This document shows positions 21,791 through 31,672 of a stretch of 47,877 nucleotides of DNA, piece by piece. The notes under the pieces are model-generated. The model saw only the letters and a list, made by a program, of their open reading frames with translations, was not told the DNA's origin and searched no databases. Positions within the stretch are counted from its first letter, which is position 1, and each line of letters starts with the position of its first letter. The stretch comes from Cerioporus squamosus (lineage: Eukaryota; Basidiomycota; Agaricomycetes; Polyporales; Polyporaceae), in assembly GCA_022592435.1 (NCBI GenBank), contig JABYQS010000240.1, positions 1-47,877 on the forward strand. Direction: 5' to 3'. Both the position numbers and the translations under genes were made by a program.

Positions 21791-22528
21791 ATGTCCCCCA
21801 AGTCCGCAAAGCTCTCCACGGTTCTGAAAGGGACGACATTCGAGAACAGGACCCTTCGACTCGCCCGCGAACATCTCTCCATGTCTCTCCGACGTGTCGG
21901 TGGCTCAGGTGACGGAGGCATCGACCTCCAGGGCTGGTGGTGGCTTCCACTCGAGTGTCTTCACGATGCACACCGAGACAGCGCTCAGGCAGTCAGCACG
22001 ACCCCCGCGGCGGCGCGTTTCGCAATTCGCATTCTCGCACAATGCAAGGCGGAAGCCAAGAAGGCCGGACCAAGGCACATTCGCGAGTTCGAAGGGACGA
22101 TCTTGCGGCATTCAGCCTATCTCACCGCGAACGCGAGTGCAGCGGGGTTCACTGGGGACGCCCGAAACGCGGTTGTAGGTCTCTTCGCGTCCACCTCGCC
22201 CTTCACGAAGGCATCCCTGCTGCAAGCATACTCCTCGCCCATCCCGCTTGCTCTATTGCACCTTCCTGAGTTGCCTGAATCCCACGCCGTGCTTCCCGAA
22301 CAGCCGCTAGAGGGCGTTGCAGGACCTGAGTCCTCAGACTCAGGAAGCGAGGATGGACTAATAGGCACCCTCGTCTTCAACCCGGCACTCAGCGGAGCCA
22401 GCGGGCTGTTGCGTGGAAGGATCGAACCTCGTTGGGAACGTAGTATGGACGGGACGTCTGGGCGGCCAGGCTTATGGAGTGAAGGGCAGCGGCTGGAGAG
22501 CTGGATACGGGAAGTTAGCGGAGAGTAA
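21791..22528 (+). CDS. Rrg7-like protein with PD-(D/E)XK nuclease fold
   Basis: Probable homologue of yeast Rrg7, a mitochondrial protein needed for respiratory growth and mtDNA maintenance. It is a single-exon gene of 245 residues, starting MSPKSAKLSTVLKGTTFEN at 21791. The N-terminal block GTTFENRTLRLAREH is followed by RRVGGSGDGGIDLQGWWWLP and then AQCKAEAKK and RHIREFEGTI. GDGGIDL followed about 40 residues later by QCKAE matches the G-x-G-D-x-G-I-D...QxK arrangement of Mrr-like PD-(D/E)XK endonucleases, so all core catalytic-type residues are present. A conserved Phe-Glu near the start is also typical. The C-terminal third is acidic and less conserved and ends WIREVSGE. No strong mitochondrial presequence is visible from this ATG, so an upstream exon or an internal signal is possible. 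The identity rests on the motif pattern. Confidence 0.75.
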   Translation: MSPKSAKLSTVLKGTTFENRTLRLAREHLSMSLRRVGGSGDGGIDLQGWWWLPLECLHDAHRDSAQAVSTTPAAARFAIRILAQCKAEAKKAGPRHIREFEGTILRHSAYLTANASAAGFTGDARNAVVGLFASTSPFTKASLLQAYSSPIPLALLHLPELPESHAVLPEQPLEGVAGPESSDSGSEDGLIGTLVFNPALSGASGLLRGRIEPRWERSMDGTSGRPGLWSEGQRLESWIREVSGE

Positions 22529-23157
22529 TCATCGGTATGTCGGGTTCCGTGGAGACGACACGACTGGTCTGACGTCGGTATTCATTAAACGAATACAGTA
22601 CCATCGCGGTCAAACTGCGCCCTTTGGACAGCGGTGCGGCCGCTTAAGCAACCCAGAACAGCGTAAAGTCACTGCACACCCCAGGACACGTAATTGACGA
22701 GAGACGACGTGAGTCCACCCTGCTACATGAGTGGGCCTGGTAGATGACGTTGGACGGTAGACGAGTGTAAGATGCGCGGCGGCGAGCATACAAAGGATGT
22801 TCAGCAGATGCATGAAGCACGTATGGACCTCGACATTGCATTGCGTATCTCTCGGAGACGCAGGTGCGCTTAGCTCGCGCTCCCAGTAGGCTGTCGGTGT
22901 ATCTCATTCTGACTTGCAGCAGCGATCCTTCAACCCCTTCGCCTGCCGCGATGAAGTCAGATGGAGATTCACGTTGGAGGTCATCATACGCAACGTCTTC
23001 GAGTCGCGGGTCAACCCCACAGTTGACTGCTGAAATCGGCGTGGAGACGAGAAACGCCACATGCAGCTTTTCCTACACTAAGTATCGGCGGGATGCAGAG
23101 CGCTCATTGAGACTCGACGGCAGGTCTGCCATGTGACTCGGACGAAGGCATTATGTC
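22529..23157. other. Intergenic region, 629 bp
   Basis: Lies between the convergent Rrg7-like gene and gene B. A minus-strand frame of 138 codons (22644-23060) contains VAYDDLQRESPSDF, but I cannot assign it or join it to neighbouring exons. It may be a relic or chance. Confidence 0.4.
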
Positions 23158-24681
23158 TCAAGCCGGAAGCTCGCGATGCATTGTTTCTAGTTCGATGACC
23201 GTAGGACCTTCGCAGTGTCGCTCAACGTCGACCTGAACGAGAGCCCGAGCCGTTCCTTCCGTCTTGAACTCGATAGTGGAGACCTCGGGGCCTGTGTTTG
23301 ACCAGAAGGATGTAACCCGCTGGGGTTGCCATGCGATACGACGGGTATTGAGGATAACATGGGATCCCTGGCAGGAGAGTGGTTCCGTGCTGTCAGTGGA
23401 GGTGAACGAAGTTGCGGGTAGGTACCAAGGTAGCTTACCGCGAACGAGAGTGTCGCGATCTCCCATCTAAACATCGAAATTGATGAATGAGTCAACGTGC
23501 CTGGACCCCGAAGTGCAAAGTAGGAACCAACGCACGCGAACGATACTCCAGCCAAGGGGGTCGTCTCCACCGCATAGAAGACGGTGTTCAGCAGCATTGC
23601 CGCTGTCGATACGGTAAGTTCTCGTCCTGACTTTCCGACATGAAATTCAGACACATCAGGGCACACACGTACCGAAGATGATGGCATACGCCCAAGTGCC
23701 ATCCCTCAAAAGAACGAACATGATTGAATGTCTCCGGCCTAAGACTGACCGATCAGTGACACTCGTAGCGAATTTGAAGAGTGTGAGGGCGAAGAGTGTG
23801 GTCTCAAAGGCTAGCGGAAGGATCCTGATGCGGTCCGACTGTGAGTCCCGGAGTCGTCGCGACACCAAAGAGGCTGGCAACTCACCAGTAGAACGAGAAC
23901 AATCTGGGAGTGTGTGTGACGATGCAACCCTCCGTCATCCGGAACTCTGGTATCGTGACGGACAGAACTCCGACCATACAGCACACTTCCACGAAGAAGG
24001 AGGTGGACAAGGAGTATAGGAGAATCCGGTTCCGGCTGTACATCGCATAAACTGAGCAACGTTCCGGTTAAGCAGAGGATACTACGAGCTCACGACAGGA
24101 CTGCGGAGGCATACCTCGACCGAGAAGAATAAGCTCGACTGCCAGTGTCAGGCTTTGGATGGCGATGTTCTGGTATACCTGCATGACCATACATCGCTTG
24201 GGGGTCCATGCGATACCATGTTCGATGAGCATGAACAAAGAGCTATGTCCGGGATTAGTGTGCCGACTTCGGTGCGACAAGCGACGAGTTACCAGAGCAC
24301 TACGAAAGGGGGATATCTGACTGCCATATACAACCATTTAACCCAACGGTTGGAGCCGTGGCTTGTGGATGGTGAGCGGCGTGCCGTCAGTTCAGACACA
24401 CTCCGAGTCGGCTGAAACATGCGAACTCACATCCAAATCATATCGACCTTCGTTGCAACCACGTCAGTGCGTTATGCTTGTGTGCAGATGTGTATATGTC
24501 GCTTCACCTCATCGCCCAGATTGAGGAGTATATCATATAAGACGAACGTCATCGCAGCAACTGCGGCGCGGTCAATCCCTGTGCAACACATAGTGTGAGC
24601 ATCCCAACGTCGCAGACAAGTATGTGGACCCTCAGGCTGGCACGCACCTTGTTCGGCCCCCACTGCATCGACCTCAGACAT
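23158..24681 (-). CDS. Gene B: DUF6533-type seven-helix membrane protein
   Basis: Seven-helix membrane protein of the basidiomycete DUF6533 class. Its function is unknown. It starts MSEVDAVGAEQ at 24681. After an intron, AAVAAMTFVLYDILLNLGDE and VDMIWIH give the N-terminal DUF6533 signature (helix, L-x-DE-x, W). Then come NRWVKWLYMAVRYPPFVVLC, TPKRCMVMQVYQN, IQSLTLAVELILLGR, VYAMYSRNRILLYS, VCCMVGVLSVTIPEF, ILPLAFETTLFALTLFKF and MFVLLRDGTWAYAIIFG. The C-terminal exon is GSHVILNTRRIAWQPQ and ends HRELPA at 23158. Seven introns fit GT-AG with frame kept. The splice into the HGSNRW exon uses a weak AAG acceptor where copy A has CAG. The RDGTWAYAIIFG and SHVILNTRR blocks are the family's best landmarks. 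Gene C is 440 bp upstream on the same strand. Confidence 0.8.
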
Positions 24682-25600
24682 GATGCAAGACGCAGAGAGC
24701 TTGGGGGCCTAGTAGTGATACAGACGTCGGCCTGTATGCGTGAGGTCCATATATCGCCTGCGTTACTCACGCCCGTCAATGCGATAAGACCCGTACCAGC
24801 TGTAAGGCGCAGATATCGCAGCCAATTGACGAAGTCGACTGCCCATCAAGTGTGCAGAAGACACGTTGCGGAGTATGAGGGAGTTCTGCGCGACGAAGAT
24901 CAGCGATCCACCCACCTTACCCACGAGCCCGGGAACGGGAGCCCTTGAGAGGCATGCCAAGCGCGCAAACCATCTCAACTGGCGACTTCGCCCGCGATGG
25001 ATCCAGGAGATTGGCGGGCATCTTGCGCGAGTCCTGCGGCTGTGACACGCACCATTGCCATTGGAAGGATCCTCGAGGTTCGAACTCAGCAGTCTACCAT
25101 GTGACTGACGAAGACCATGTGTTATTGGGCCGCCGCAGGCTGTTGCGCCTGCAGTGTTTCTAACTCCATGACAGTAGTCTCCTCCCCAGAGCTCCCAAAT
25201 TGAAGCTCGGAGAATGTAACCCCCGCAGACCTGAATCGGGCGCTGTAGCTCACAATGGTCGGATGTCGGCGAGGGTCCATTGCGAGTCGTCGCAGGTTGA
25301 GGAGCACATGAGAGCCCTGTCGGTGCGTTCGGTCAGTATCACAGAAGGTGAAAGGAAGACTCGTTGGCATACTGACCGCGTACGACATCACGGAGAGTTC
25401 CCAGCTGTCCGACGTCAGGTGGTCAGTCTTCCTCAATACCGCGGCGAACGTCATTGCCACTCACAAGTAGCAGATACCTGCGAGCGTGTTTTTCTCCAAC
25501 TCGTACATCAAGGTATTGAGTAGCATGATAGCTGGGTAGGTAGAAATCAGGAATCGTCGCCGCCCAACGATGCAGAGCGAGAAACTTACCGAAAATTATA
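23158..25600 (-). repeat. Segmental duplication, right copy (C-B block)
   Basis: Counterpart of the block at 13276-15560. Here both genes read through, so this is probably the copy under selection. The offset to the left copy is about 9.86 kb at the B end and about 10.08 kb at the C end. Confidence 0.68.
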
Positions 25601-26611
25601 GCGTAAGCCCATGTACCGTCTCGGACCAGCGTGACCATGATGGGTTGTCGATGGAACTTAGTGATCTCCAGGACCGAGAAAAATTTGTAGAGCGTGAGGA
25701 GGAACAGAGTCGTCTCGAAAGCCAAGGAGATAGTCCTGTAAGCCTTGGGCGTCAGCAGTCGGGCAAGGTTCGAGTGGCACACGTCGACTCGCACCAGTAA
25801 GTGAGGAATAACTTGGGAGCAGACGTGATGAGGCACTGCTGGGTGAACTCCATCTTCGGAACAGTGAGCGCGAGGATGGTGCACATCGCCACGACCTCTG
25901 CCACGAAGAGCACGTAGACCATTCTGGTCACTATCCACCTTCGGTTGTACATGGCATATACTGCAGTCTATTGTCAGCACCCCGGCAACCAAAACCTGTC
26001 TCGCGGAGACGGACGTACTGCGCACGATGAGAACGACTTCCACAACGACAGTGAGGACTTCGTTGGCAGCGAGCTGGTAGGCGATCCACGCTCTGCATTG
26101 AAACTTCTCGTATACGTTGCCTTCGGCAGGTATGACGAGTAGGCCGACGAGGATCGAGCTGGCACGAAGACAGTGAGATTCGAGGCATCGTCCTATGAAT
26201 GGGGTTCCGCCGCTCACAACTGTACCACGTAGGTATATGTCGAACGAAGAAGTATGCCCACTTCACCCAGCTGTTCGGTGCCCTGCCAGTGAGGCTTGGT
26301 CGGTACCGGGTCACGAACACGACAAGACAAAGAACAAAACACTCACCACCAGATATACTCCACCTAGCAATCGTCCAGACGGTCAACGTAAGACGTCTCT
26401 AGCCAGATTAAATAGCGCACCTCGTCGTCCAGATTGATCAGCGTATCCCAAACCAGGAATGCAGTCGCGGCGCAAGCCAAATCCGGGGTTACTACCGGCG
26501 GAAGTCTTGAGCGACACCGACGAGCAGGATGGACCAAAGTTCGAACCCACAATTGCCATAGGTATCTGCCTTCGAGCCTGCCGTCTCTGCTGACGCGTCG
26601 AAGAGGACCAT
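25122..26611 (-). CDS. Gene C: DUF6533-type seven-helix membrane protein
   Basis: Divergent paralogue of gene B with the same architecture. It starts MVLFDASAETAGSKADTYGN at 26611. A GT-AG intron joins it to LTPDLACAATAFLVWDTLIN, then LDDE-VEYIWW, the DUF6533 signature. Next are APNSWVKWAYFFVRHIPT, CSILVGLLVIPAEGNVYEKF, CRAWIAYQLAANEVLTVVVE, IYAMYNRRWIVTRMVYVLFV, SLAFETTLFLLTLYKFFSVL, RDGTWAYAIIFAIMLLNTLM and LAGICY. The C-terminal exon GSHVLLNLRRLAMDP runs to QQPAAAQ at 25122. All splice sites placed keep the frame, and I found no internal stop, so the gene looks intact. It shares the WAYAIIF and GSHVxLNxRR landmarks with B but is clearly older than the A/B split. A receptor or transporter role is not supported by any motif. 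Confidence 0.8.
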
Positions 26612-27029
26612 CACGATAGCCGGGGCTGTGGACACACACTGGAAGGGAAAAGGTGGTAAGCGATGCCGCCGGGAACAATCCTTCAGGTCCACACCTTTGC
26701 CAAAGCTCATATACATAGCCTCGGAATAGCCCCGCGTGTCATACCCGCACCTGCTCGTCGAACCGGTGATAGTATCATGGAAGAGCAGCCGGAGTACTTG
26801 CCATCCGATAGCGGAGCGCTTACTTGCGAGTCTTCGGAAGCGGCGCTCTCATGCTCGTGCGAACCCTTCTACCCGCGAAGTTGTACTTTGATTACTGGGA
26901 CCGTATTGTCTGAGGCACAACAGCCGCGAACTTCATCTACCTAGCAGGGTTACGGCCTTCCTGTCCGCAGGCGCGTCAGAATGCCAACTGGAGACAGCAA
27001 GTGAGCACGAACCTCCCATAGACCTATCA
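26612..27029. other. Intergenic region, 418 bp
   Basis: Upstream of gene C and downstream of the GH89 gene on the same strand. No coding signal or clear element could be found. Confidence 0.5.
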
Positions 27030-29390
27030 CTACGCCCACTTCTCGAGCACCTTCCCGACCACATCCCACGTGTTGCCCTTGGTCCCCCACGTCTCGCCCT
27101 TCCCCGTGCCCCACGTCCCGTTGCTCCATTCCTTCCCGAGCGCAATCATCTGCGCACTGACGGTCGCCGCGTCGTACACCGCGCCCGTCCTCTTCGTCTC
27201 CGCGAGGTACTCCACGAACGCCTCCCACCGCGGCCTGTAGTACGTGCCCACGAGGCCCGCCCACGCCTTCGACGCGTAGTCGTTGATCTCCCCGTCGGGC
27301 CCCCAGAGGGTGATCTGGTTCCGCGCGTTGTACTCGAGGTACGCGGCGTACGCCGTCTTGTTCTTGCCGTGCGCCCACGAGCGCGCATCGCGGATCCAGT
27401 TGCTCAGTAGGAAGTTCTCGTTCGTTGCGAGCAACGCGTCGAGGTCGGTGAGCAAGGCGAGGAGCGTATGGCCGGCCGCGGTCACATCCGACGCACTGAA
27501 GGAAGTGAGGTACGTCGCCACGAGGAGGTTGTAGTGATCGATGAATCGGTTTGAAAGCAGCTGGCGGGCAACATCGACGACATCGTACGTGAACTCCGGA
27601 TTGGACTTCAGGAGCGGCTGTTGCTCTCCTGCCTGGAGGAGCGAACGCAACGCGGGCAAGATGGTCGTGTTGGTGTCATAAGGAATGCGCGTGGGATGGT
27701 GGCCTGTACGGTTCGTGAGACCCGTCAGCGCAGGCGCAAGCTCATAGATGCTCTTGATGGTCGCTTGGGAACTCGCATCCGTATTGCTGTAGACCGTGCT
27801 GGAGAGCAGCCGCCAGGCGTCATGAGCTGCCTTGGGGAGGGGCTTGACGTTGTACCGACGAGCGACCCAGCCATCGACGTAGGCTGTGATATTCAGGGGG
27901 GTAGACGACCATGCCTGGTCAAGGAGGATATCGTAAACGATCTCGTTGCCCTCTTGACCCTCTGGTGTCAGTCCGATACCCTTCATGCTGCTCCCAGGGC
28001 TGCTCAGAGCGGTGAGGGGTCCGTGCGTCAACTCGTTCAAGTTGCCCTCAAGACCCATGTTACCGCCGTAGTCGTGTAGCTCGCACCACACCCACTGCTT
28101 GCCGAAGTAGGATGAGGTGCGGTTCCATTGCGGCTGCGCCTCCGAGTACAGGTCCAGGATTATCATGCTGTCATTTCCAGGGACGCCGCCAAGGTACGCC
28201 TCGATACGCTCGTTGGTCCAGAACGCCGAGCTGCTGAAGAACAGCCAGCCCTGCATGAGCCAGACCGCATTCGGATCTGCAGCGCGCAAGCTGGCGAAGG
28301 TCCCCGCCGTGACATTCGAAAGATACGCGAGGTCTCCGCTGAATGGATTGTTCTCGTTGTATTGGTCGAGGGTGTAGATGTACGATACGTTTCCGTAGGC
28401 CTCGCGCTGCTTAGATATGAACGTCGTCTGCATAGTCGTGAAGAGAGGGTCGGACGGATCGAGGAAGGTGTCCTTTGTCAGAGCTTCGGGAAAGCCTGAC
28501 CATTCGCTACCGTTGACCATGGACGCGTTGGGGTAGAGCGTTGCAAGAGCCCGAGGAACGAACCCCGTGAACGATGGAAGCACGGGAGTCATGCCCAACT
28601 CTGTCATGCGAGCTACGATCAGCTTTTGCAGCGCGAACTGGTCGTTGACCCAATTAACTGGCAGATCCCCGTCCCAGCTGCCCTGGATGTTACCGAAGCG
28701 ATTCCAGGCCTGGAAGGCGGGGCCGGAGAGGAAGCTCGCGATGTCGGCGTCAGTGAGACCAACTTCACGGAAGGTCTCGATAAGGATGTACTCGTAACCA
28801 ACCCATGCGAGGGGCAAGTTGACACCGCGGAGAGCAAGCCAGTCTAGCTCGAGTTCCCACTGCTTGAAGTCCCAGAAGGCGGCCGTGTAGTCAAATGTGA
28901 CCGTGTTGAAGTGGTACCTGCCAATGCAGGTGAAACCGGCGGGACGTGAGGTGCGATAACATAACGATTCTTACCTGTAAGGAACAATGGCTCGGCCCTT
29001 CATGGGTGTTCCAACTTTTGGCAGGTGAGCAGGTAGATGCGTTAGACGGGAACCCGTCCACCATATGTCAACGCCTCCGTACTTCGTCAGGTAACTGCGT
29101 CGTGTTCAGGATAGTCGACGGATAGCCAGAGCTCTATTGGACCCTCACGTGTAGAAACCACGAGCACAGGCTGACACGGTCGTGCACTCGACGTGTATAC
29201 CGCTCACGACGTCCGATATGACGAACGAGTCTGCCTCCCCGTTTGCGAGGGAGAACGAGAACGCGTGCGCATGAGTTGGGACGCGTCGTTGTGCGAGCGC
29301 GTAGACACCGTCCAAGCTGGTCTTCGCGTAGGTCCCTCCAACGACGAGGCCTAGCGACACAAGTAGGGGAAGGGTGTGCCGGAGGACCAT
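27030..29390 (-). CDS. GH89 alpha-N-acetylglucosaminidase-like glycosidase (NAGLU family), secreted
   Basis: Glycoside hydrolase that removes terminal alpha-linked N-acetylglucosamine. Three exons encode about 760 residues. The start, MVLRHTLPLLVSLGLVVGGT at 29390, is a clear signal peptide, so entry to the secretory pathway is expected. A small N-terminal domain (VPTHAHAFSFSLANGEADSF) precedes YLTKYGGVDIWWTGSRLT. After a second intron come YHFNTVTFDYTAAFWDFKQW and the NLPLAWVGYEYILIETFREV block. YTLDQYNENNP holds the Glu that aligns with the family's acid catalyst, and LTPEGQEGNEIVYD the Glu expected as nucleophile. Both are assigned by recollection of the human enzyme. WVWCELHDYGGNMGLEGNL is also diagnostic. 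The third exon alone encodes about 640 residues with no breaks. The C-terminus ends VGKVLEKWA. Several N-glycosylation sequons (NVS, NRT, NGT) fit secretion. The natural substrate is unknown. Confidence 0.92.
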
Positions 29391-29720
29391 GTCGTGCAGC
29401 GGTCGAGGGCCAAAGGACGACGGGGACAGGGAGTCAGAGCCGCATCAACGCATGCGCACGTTGGTGTGCCTTCCTGGGTGCTTCCTGGTGTCTTCGATAT
29501 TGAATGATAGCATCACGTCTCCGTGGCGTCACGGTGATAAGGTCGCTCGGTATGGTGCACGAGGGAGCGATATCGCAGCTAAGTCCATGGCCAGCAGGCT
29601 CGGAGTCGTAATGCAGACCACGTCCGCGAGGTCCAGAAGGAGGTTGCACGTCGAGAACAAGGTTCCGCAGCTGCATATAGCACCTCCGACATATAACGTC
29701 GAGGTGAGCCGATTTATAAT
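29391..29720. other. Intergenic region upstream of GH89 and the tRNA
   Basis: 330 bp with the GH89 promoter on the minus strand. No further gene is visible. Confidence 0.5.
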
Positions 29721-29801
29721 GGGCATTTGGCACAGTGGTAGCGCGCACGCTTCGCATTGAGTGCTTGCGTGAGGTCCAGAGTTCAATCCTCTGAATGTCC
29801 A
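29721..29801 (+). tRNA. tRNA-Ala (anticodon CGC) with a short intron
   Basis: The cloverleaf can be folded by hand. The acceptor stem GGGCATT pairs with AATGTCC, with a G3:U70 wobble, the alanine identity pair. The D arm has the A-box text TGGCACAGTGG. The anticodon stem is CACGC with GCGTG. The T arm is CAGAG/CTCTG with loop TTCAATC (B box), and the discriminator A is at 29801. Between the anticodon stem halves lie 16 bases. A 7-base loop leaves about 9 bases after position 37, the canonical tRNA intron site, giving anticodon CGC. The D stem has one A-C mismatch (GCAC with GCGC), which weakens it slightly. The gene lies between the GH89 and SDH genes, and a T run follows. Confidence 0.85.
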
Positions 29802-29818
29802 GTACGGCCGTGGGTTTG

Positions 29819-29823
29819 TTTTT
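29819..29823 (+). terminator. RNA polymerase III T-run terminator
   Basis: TTTTT, 18 bases beyond the tRNA discriminator base. It is the first run of at least four T residues downstream and so the expected Pol III stop. Confidence 0.6.
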
Positions 29824-30079
29824 AGCATGTGTTGATCATCATAGGTGACTTTACGTTTTGGTATACTACGCAGTTGCACTTGGATCCAATGTCAGCCAAG
29901 GTGATAGTAAGGTTCAGAGCAAAGCAGGTTGCGGTCCAGAACGGACGGGATGGACGGCCGAAGGCGGAGGCGGATGGAAGATGCCGACGGGCCAATCGGG
30001 ACGGGCTGATTGCACGCAGCCCGAAGCCTCCACAACCAAGTGCGGTCCCCTACGCCTGCCTCCGTTCACAACGTCCGCC

Positions 30080-30986
30080 ATGTCCTCCTCCCTCGTCGCC
30101 CGCTCCGCACTCAACAGGAACGTCGCCGCCGCTCTTGCGCGCAGGTCGCTGCGCCCGCTCGCTGTGCAAGGTCCGTCGTCTGCCGCTCAATCGATACGAT
30201 GCGTGTCGCCATGTACCTGCTCGCGTGCGGGTTAACGTCGAATGCATGCTAACATGACCATGCATTTTGCAGCAAGGGGAGCGGCGGACTCTGCATACGT
30301 CCCCGGTGGCCGTACGTACCCCACCCGTATCCTCGTTTTTCGTGCCGGTTGCTGAAGTTCGCGCGGACTTGCAGCCATCTTCAGGGGAACCGTGAACGAC
30401 CCTACTCCTTTCCCGCCCCCCTCCAAGACGCACGGCTCGTACCACTGGGCATTCGAGCGCATCCTCTCCGCCGGTCTCGTCCCCCTCACCGTCGCCTCCT
30501 TCGTCACGAGCGGCACGAACTACCCCATCATCGACGGCCTCCTCGGCGTGAGCCTCATCATGCACAGTCACATCGGCGTACGTCCACCTCTCCTTCTCCT
30601 TCCCTCTTCTTCTCGCAGTGCTTTCATGGGGGAGCCCGAGGCCCGGCAGTAAGACGTCGAACGCGACGACGCACCCTGTCGTTATGTATCACATGTGATT
30701 GCAAGCGCCCATGGCAGCAGCAGAGTTAACCGGCGGCCCAACAGTTCGACAGCATCGTCGTCGACTACCTGCACCCCCGCAAGTTCCCCATCCTCGGTCG
30801 CATCGTGACCTGGACGCTCCGCGCGACGACCGTCGGTGTCCTCGTCGGCGTCTACCAGTTCAACACGAACGATATCGGTGCGTTTTTCTGGGGTGTGGCT
30901 TCTCTCCGCATATACCCGCGTGCTCATGCTCCTCCGCGCCCGTGACAGGTCTTACTGAGCTCATCGCAAAGGTATGGCACGCATGA
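30080..30986 (+). CDS. SDH4: Succinate dehydrogenase membrane anchor subunit CybS (complex II)
   Basis: Small inner-mitochondrial-membrane subunit of complex II, which helps bind haem b and ubiquinone. It starts MSSSLVARSALNRN at 30080. The first exon is an Arg/Ala/Ser-rich matrix presequence (VAAALARRSLRPLAVQ). After an intron, ARGAADSAYVPGGRT is followed by VNDPTPFPPPSKTHGSYHWA, the conserved entry to helix 1. FERILSAGLVPLTVASFV is helix 1. DGLLGVSLIMHSHIG is helix 2, carrying the conserved His that ligates haem in the family. FDSIVVDYLHPRKFP includes the conserved Asp-Tyr. Helix 3 is WTLRATTVGVLVGVYQFNTN and the end is LTELIAKVWHA. There are four introns, all GT-AG. The second uses the internal donor GTACCC rather than the nearby GTACGT, because only that keeps the frame. 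The family assignment is firm. Confidence 0.93.
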
Positions 30987-31672
30987 GCCCGTGTAGCGAC
31001 GCAGGAGGCCCATAGGCACCATCGTAACCGCGCATGTCCGGACGAGCGGGCGACCTCGGAGCGGGTGCGGGCAGACTGCGAGCCGTGGATCGTTCTAGTC
31101 TCAAATTGTATCCTCTTCTTCTGTGACGTCAAATACATCGGATGCCCGCGATTTCTTCTGCCCACCGTCCGGTGAAACCAACTCATGGTGCAAGAATGAT
31201 TTATACTGCATATACAGTGCGCGCGCGTACCCAAGACGCACCAAAGACGTGCTATCGTACATGAGATGCATACGCTGCGAGTAGCCGAGCCGACGAGCCG
31301 ATAATTACAAGGAAGATGATGATGATGATGTTACACATATGTGCGACGAGGGAGTATCACAAGAGTATCGTAGGATTACAGTACATACCATGGTAGGCTG
31401 CTATGTGCGTCCTCAAAATCTCTACTGCAATAATTAGTATCGTGACTGGTGAGCGGAACGGGGACATGGAAGTATGGACATAAACGTGGAAGTGGAAGTG
31501 CGAGCGGAAGTGCGAACAGTTGACATCGAGTCCGAGTCCGAACGAATCAGATGCAGGGGTATGCCGAGCGAGCGAGCGAGTCCCAGAAGCAAAAACCCAG
31601 CAGCGACGGAGCGGAACGACGAAGGAGCGAGCGGAAGACCGCGCACACCCAGTCCTCACTGAGCCTCAGGAC
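30987..31672. other. Intergenic region between convergent genes, 686 bp
   Basis: Holds the 3' ends of the SDH and kinase-like genes. A (GAT)n microsatellite is at 31315-31330 and GAGC-type short repeats are near 31566-31584. No gene could be seen. Confidence 0.5.
31315..31330. repeat. (GAT)n microsatellite
   Basis: Five perfect GAT units and a partial sixth in non-coding sequence between two convergent genes. Confidence 0.8.

Noticed and set aside
15754..24681. RdRP, Ski8-like and membrane genes as one RNA-silencing cluster
   Set aside because: Gene order and strand give no sign of co-regulation. Ski8 and the RdRP are 15 kb apart with unrelated genes between them.
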